A program made the translations under genes and the position numbers. Positions 62,406-64,000 of a stretch of 64,000 nucleotides of DNA are shown piece after piece. Origin of the DNA: Polyangiaceae bacterium (GTDB lineage: Bacteria; Myxococcota_A; Polyangia; Polyangiales; Polyangiaceae). Location: positions 210,382 through 274,381 of the forward strand of contig JADJYE010000005.1 in NCBI GenBank assembly GCA_016719945.1, read 5' to 3'. Numbering within the stretch: position 1 is the stretch's first letter; every line of letters starts with the position of its first letter. The notes below the pieces were generated by a model. That model did no database searches, had not been told where the DNA came from, and was given only the letters and a program-made list of their open reading frames with translations.

Positions 62406-63946
62406 TTGCGCGCCAGAGCTGCGCGGCGTCGGAGGGGCGCCGGGATGCGGTCGTACTCGGTCAGGTCCCGCGGTCCAGTGCGCACCTCGCCGATCGCGTC
62501 AGCGAGACGCCTGACCGTCTGCTCGGCGACGTACTCGTCGAGCGTGCGTGGGCTCGCGTGTGCCGCGACGATGCGCTCGACGGCTCGGGCCTCGAGGGCG
62601 CCATAAGGAGGCGGCGTGACCGAGCGCTGCGTCGAGATCGGCGGTGTCGAAACGCTCGCGCAAAGCAAGATCTGGCGCGCCTGATGCCCCCAAACTCGGG
62701 GCGGTCCAGCGCTCATGAGGTGGAAGAAAGTCTCCGCGCGCTGGCCCATCTGCTCGAAGGCGACGCGGAGCTGGTCGAGATCGAGCGGGCTCCTTCGCGA
62801 AGGGCGCGGGTGGATGCCGGTAGGGTCGATCTTCTTGCCGGCGCCCCTGGGGCCCAGCTCGTGCCGGGCGATGCAGCGCAGGTCGGCGGCGTAGACGAAG
62901 AGCCTCTCGCTGGGTGACGCGCACGGGCAGCAGGTCGGTGACGTGGTCGTAGGGGACCGCGTAGTGATTGCCGTCCCAGGACACGAAGCCGTCGATGCTG
63001 CACGTCCTGTAGGCGACGCGAGCGGTGTCACGAGTCATGTCGAGGGCGCAGCACGAGGTGGTCGCGCTCCTCGGAAAGCGCTCCAGCGGCGTCGTCCCGT
63101 GACGCCGTCGATGGTCGACGATCGTGTCGAGCCATCTGCGCATCTCGGCCGCGGAGGTCGTCGAAGTCCGTGAAGGATCGACCATTGAAGAAGGAGGCCG
63201 ACCTCAGAAGCTGCGCTCCGACGCGTGGCTTGTCGTTGGGGTGTCCGCGCCGGACGGCCACCGGCCGGAAGCCGTAGTGGGTCGCAAAGGCGACATGCCG
63301 GGTTGTAGATGGGCTGGTGGCCCTCCCAGCGCAGGACCACGGGCTTCTGGCTGTCGTACTTGCACTCGCGCGCAGCGCCCCGGAGTCGGTCGGAAGGCGC
63401 CGACGTGCCCGTCCATGAGCGCAAAGAGGTCCGATTGCCGGTAGACGTCGATGTGTTTGCGCTTGAGAAGACCAATACGTAGCTGAAGCCCGGACCTTCT
63501 CTTTGCGCCCGCTCGTGCAGGTCACCTCCCACGGCGACCAATCGTTTTCGGCCATCTCGCCGGGTCCGTAGCTCGGCGTGATCAGGCGCATTAGGGGCCG
63601 GGGCCGGACGCAGCCTGCACGCGCTTCTTCACCGCGGTGTATCCCCGGCGAAGCCCTCCTCGCGCAGGACCTCGAAGATGCGCTGAGCCGTGGCCTCGTA
63701 TTGCCCGAGCAGCGCCACGATACGCGGCAGGTGCGCGTCCAGCGGCGAGGCGCGAGGCGCGCGCGCCGGAGCTGCCAGGCGCAGTGTGGGGCTCGGCGCG
63801 CGAGCGCGCGTGCTCCTGAGCAGTGCGCGGACGGTGTTCCGGCTGACGCCGAGCGCCCGCGTGAGCGCTCGGCGCGATACCCCCTGCTCGGCGAGGATCA
63901 CCACCTGGTGCACGAGCTCCTCGCGCGTACGCCACGTCGCGGTCAT
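62406..63946 (-). pseudogene. istA: IS21-family transposase IstA, frameshifted
   Basis: N-terminal helix-turn-helix MTATWRTREELVHQVVILAE, GVSRRALTRALGVSRNTVRA; middle pieces of an integrase core and the LLQWSILHGLRR / NGRSFTDFDDLRG region with MRRWLDTIVDHRRRHGTTPL; C-terminal FVSWDGNHYAVPYDHVTDLL and SPRTLDEYVAEQTVRRLADA. These are the order and motifs of IstA (rve-type DDE plus Mu-like C-terminal domain), spread over three frames. It directly precedes the broken istB. Confidence 0.8.
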
Positions 63947-64000
63947 GCGACGGCGCGCCCCGTCGAGATCACCGCAGCCACCGTGCTCGTGAGCGCCCCT
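63947..64000. other. Window end upstream of istA
   Basis: 54 bp before the istA start. Any left inverted repeat of the IS21 element lies at or beyond the edge and is not seen. Confidence 0.4.

Overview
This 64-kb window is very GC-rich chromosomal DNA of a Gram-negative bacterium, most likely a myxobacterium (Myxococcota, Polyangia-type). The signs are soluble and TPR-linked eukaryotic-like Ser/Thr kinases with HRDLSP catalytic loops, many lipoproteins with Ala/Ser/Gly-rich linkers, an OmpA protein with thrombospondin type-3 calcium repeats, paired type VI tip proteins and frequent GTG/TTG starts. No rRNA, tRNA or CRISPR array was seen. The assignment to phylum is inference.

Region 1-20 kb is mostly intact housekeeping and envelope functions: the tail of a UbiA prenyltransferase, a CPBP protease, OmpA plus a lipoprotein, a peroxiredoxin-like gene with an in-frame UGA at the catalytic position (candidate selenoprotein), signal peptidase I, an alpha/beta-hydrolase/acyl-CoA-synthetase fusion, a membrane phosphoesterase, a DUF6484 protein, a DsbA-fold protein, a NUDIX-YbaK fusion, a five-repeat zinc-ribbon protein, a HelD-like helicase, a TerB-like protein and a lytic transglycosylase.

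Region 20-31 kb starts with a lipoprotein methyltransferase and then a RAYT-like HUH transposase bracketed by five copies of a 47-nt REP palindrome, three of them in a 147-bp tandem array. It continues with secreted or lipoprotein enzymes (clan CD-like peptidase, OmpA, archaemetzincin), a PP2A-like phosphatase, a translationally coupled ArsC/OMP/YdcF operon, and a fatty-acid hydroxylase divergent from a TetR regulator with a perfect operator-like palindrome between them.

Region 31-44 kb has a hybrid histidine kinase (frameshifted receiver), a glycosyltransferase, and a type VI secretion tip island (VgrG, M23 peptidase, VgrG, duplicated P-loop ATPase, DcrB-like protein). A second RAYT-like transposase with its own, different 48-nt palindrome follows.

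Region 44-58 kb contains a TPR protein beside a kinase fragment, a CTP-dependent kinase-like gene, a 1.5-kb stretch with no recognisable gene, and an Rrf2/flavoprotein/methyltransferase cluster broken by many 1-base indels. A compact operon follows in which two paralogous soluble kinases (kinase, pseudo-receiver, Hpt-like) sit directly upstream of a TusA-TusA-DsrE fusion and a rhodanese: a possible kinase-controlled sulfur-relay system.

Region 58-64 kb is a mobile-element zone: an ISKra4-family insertion with 9-bp target duplications interrupts a reading frame, followed by IS21-family istB/istB/istA genes. Indels, often in C or G runs, are concentrated from 44 kb to the end, so several broken genes there may reflect sequence error rather than decay.
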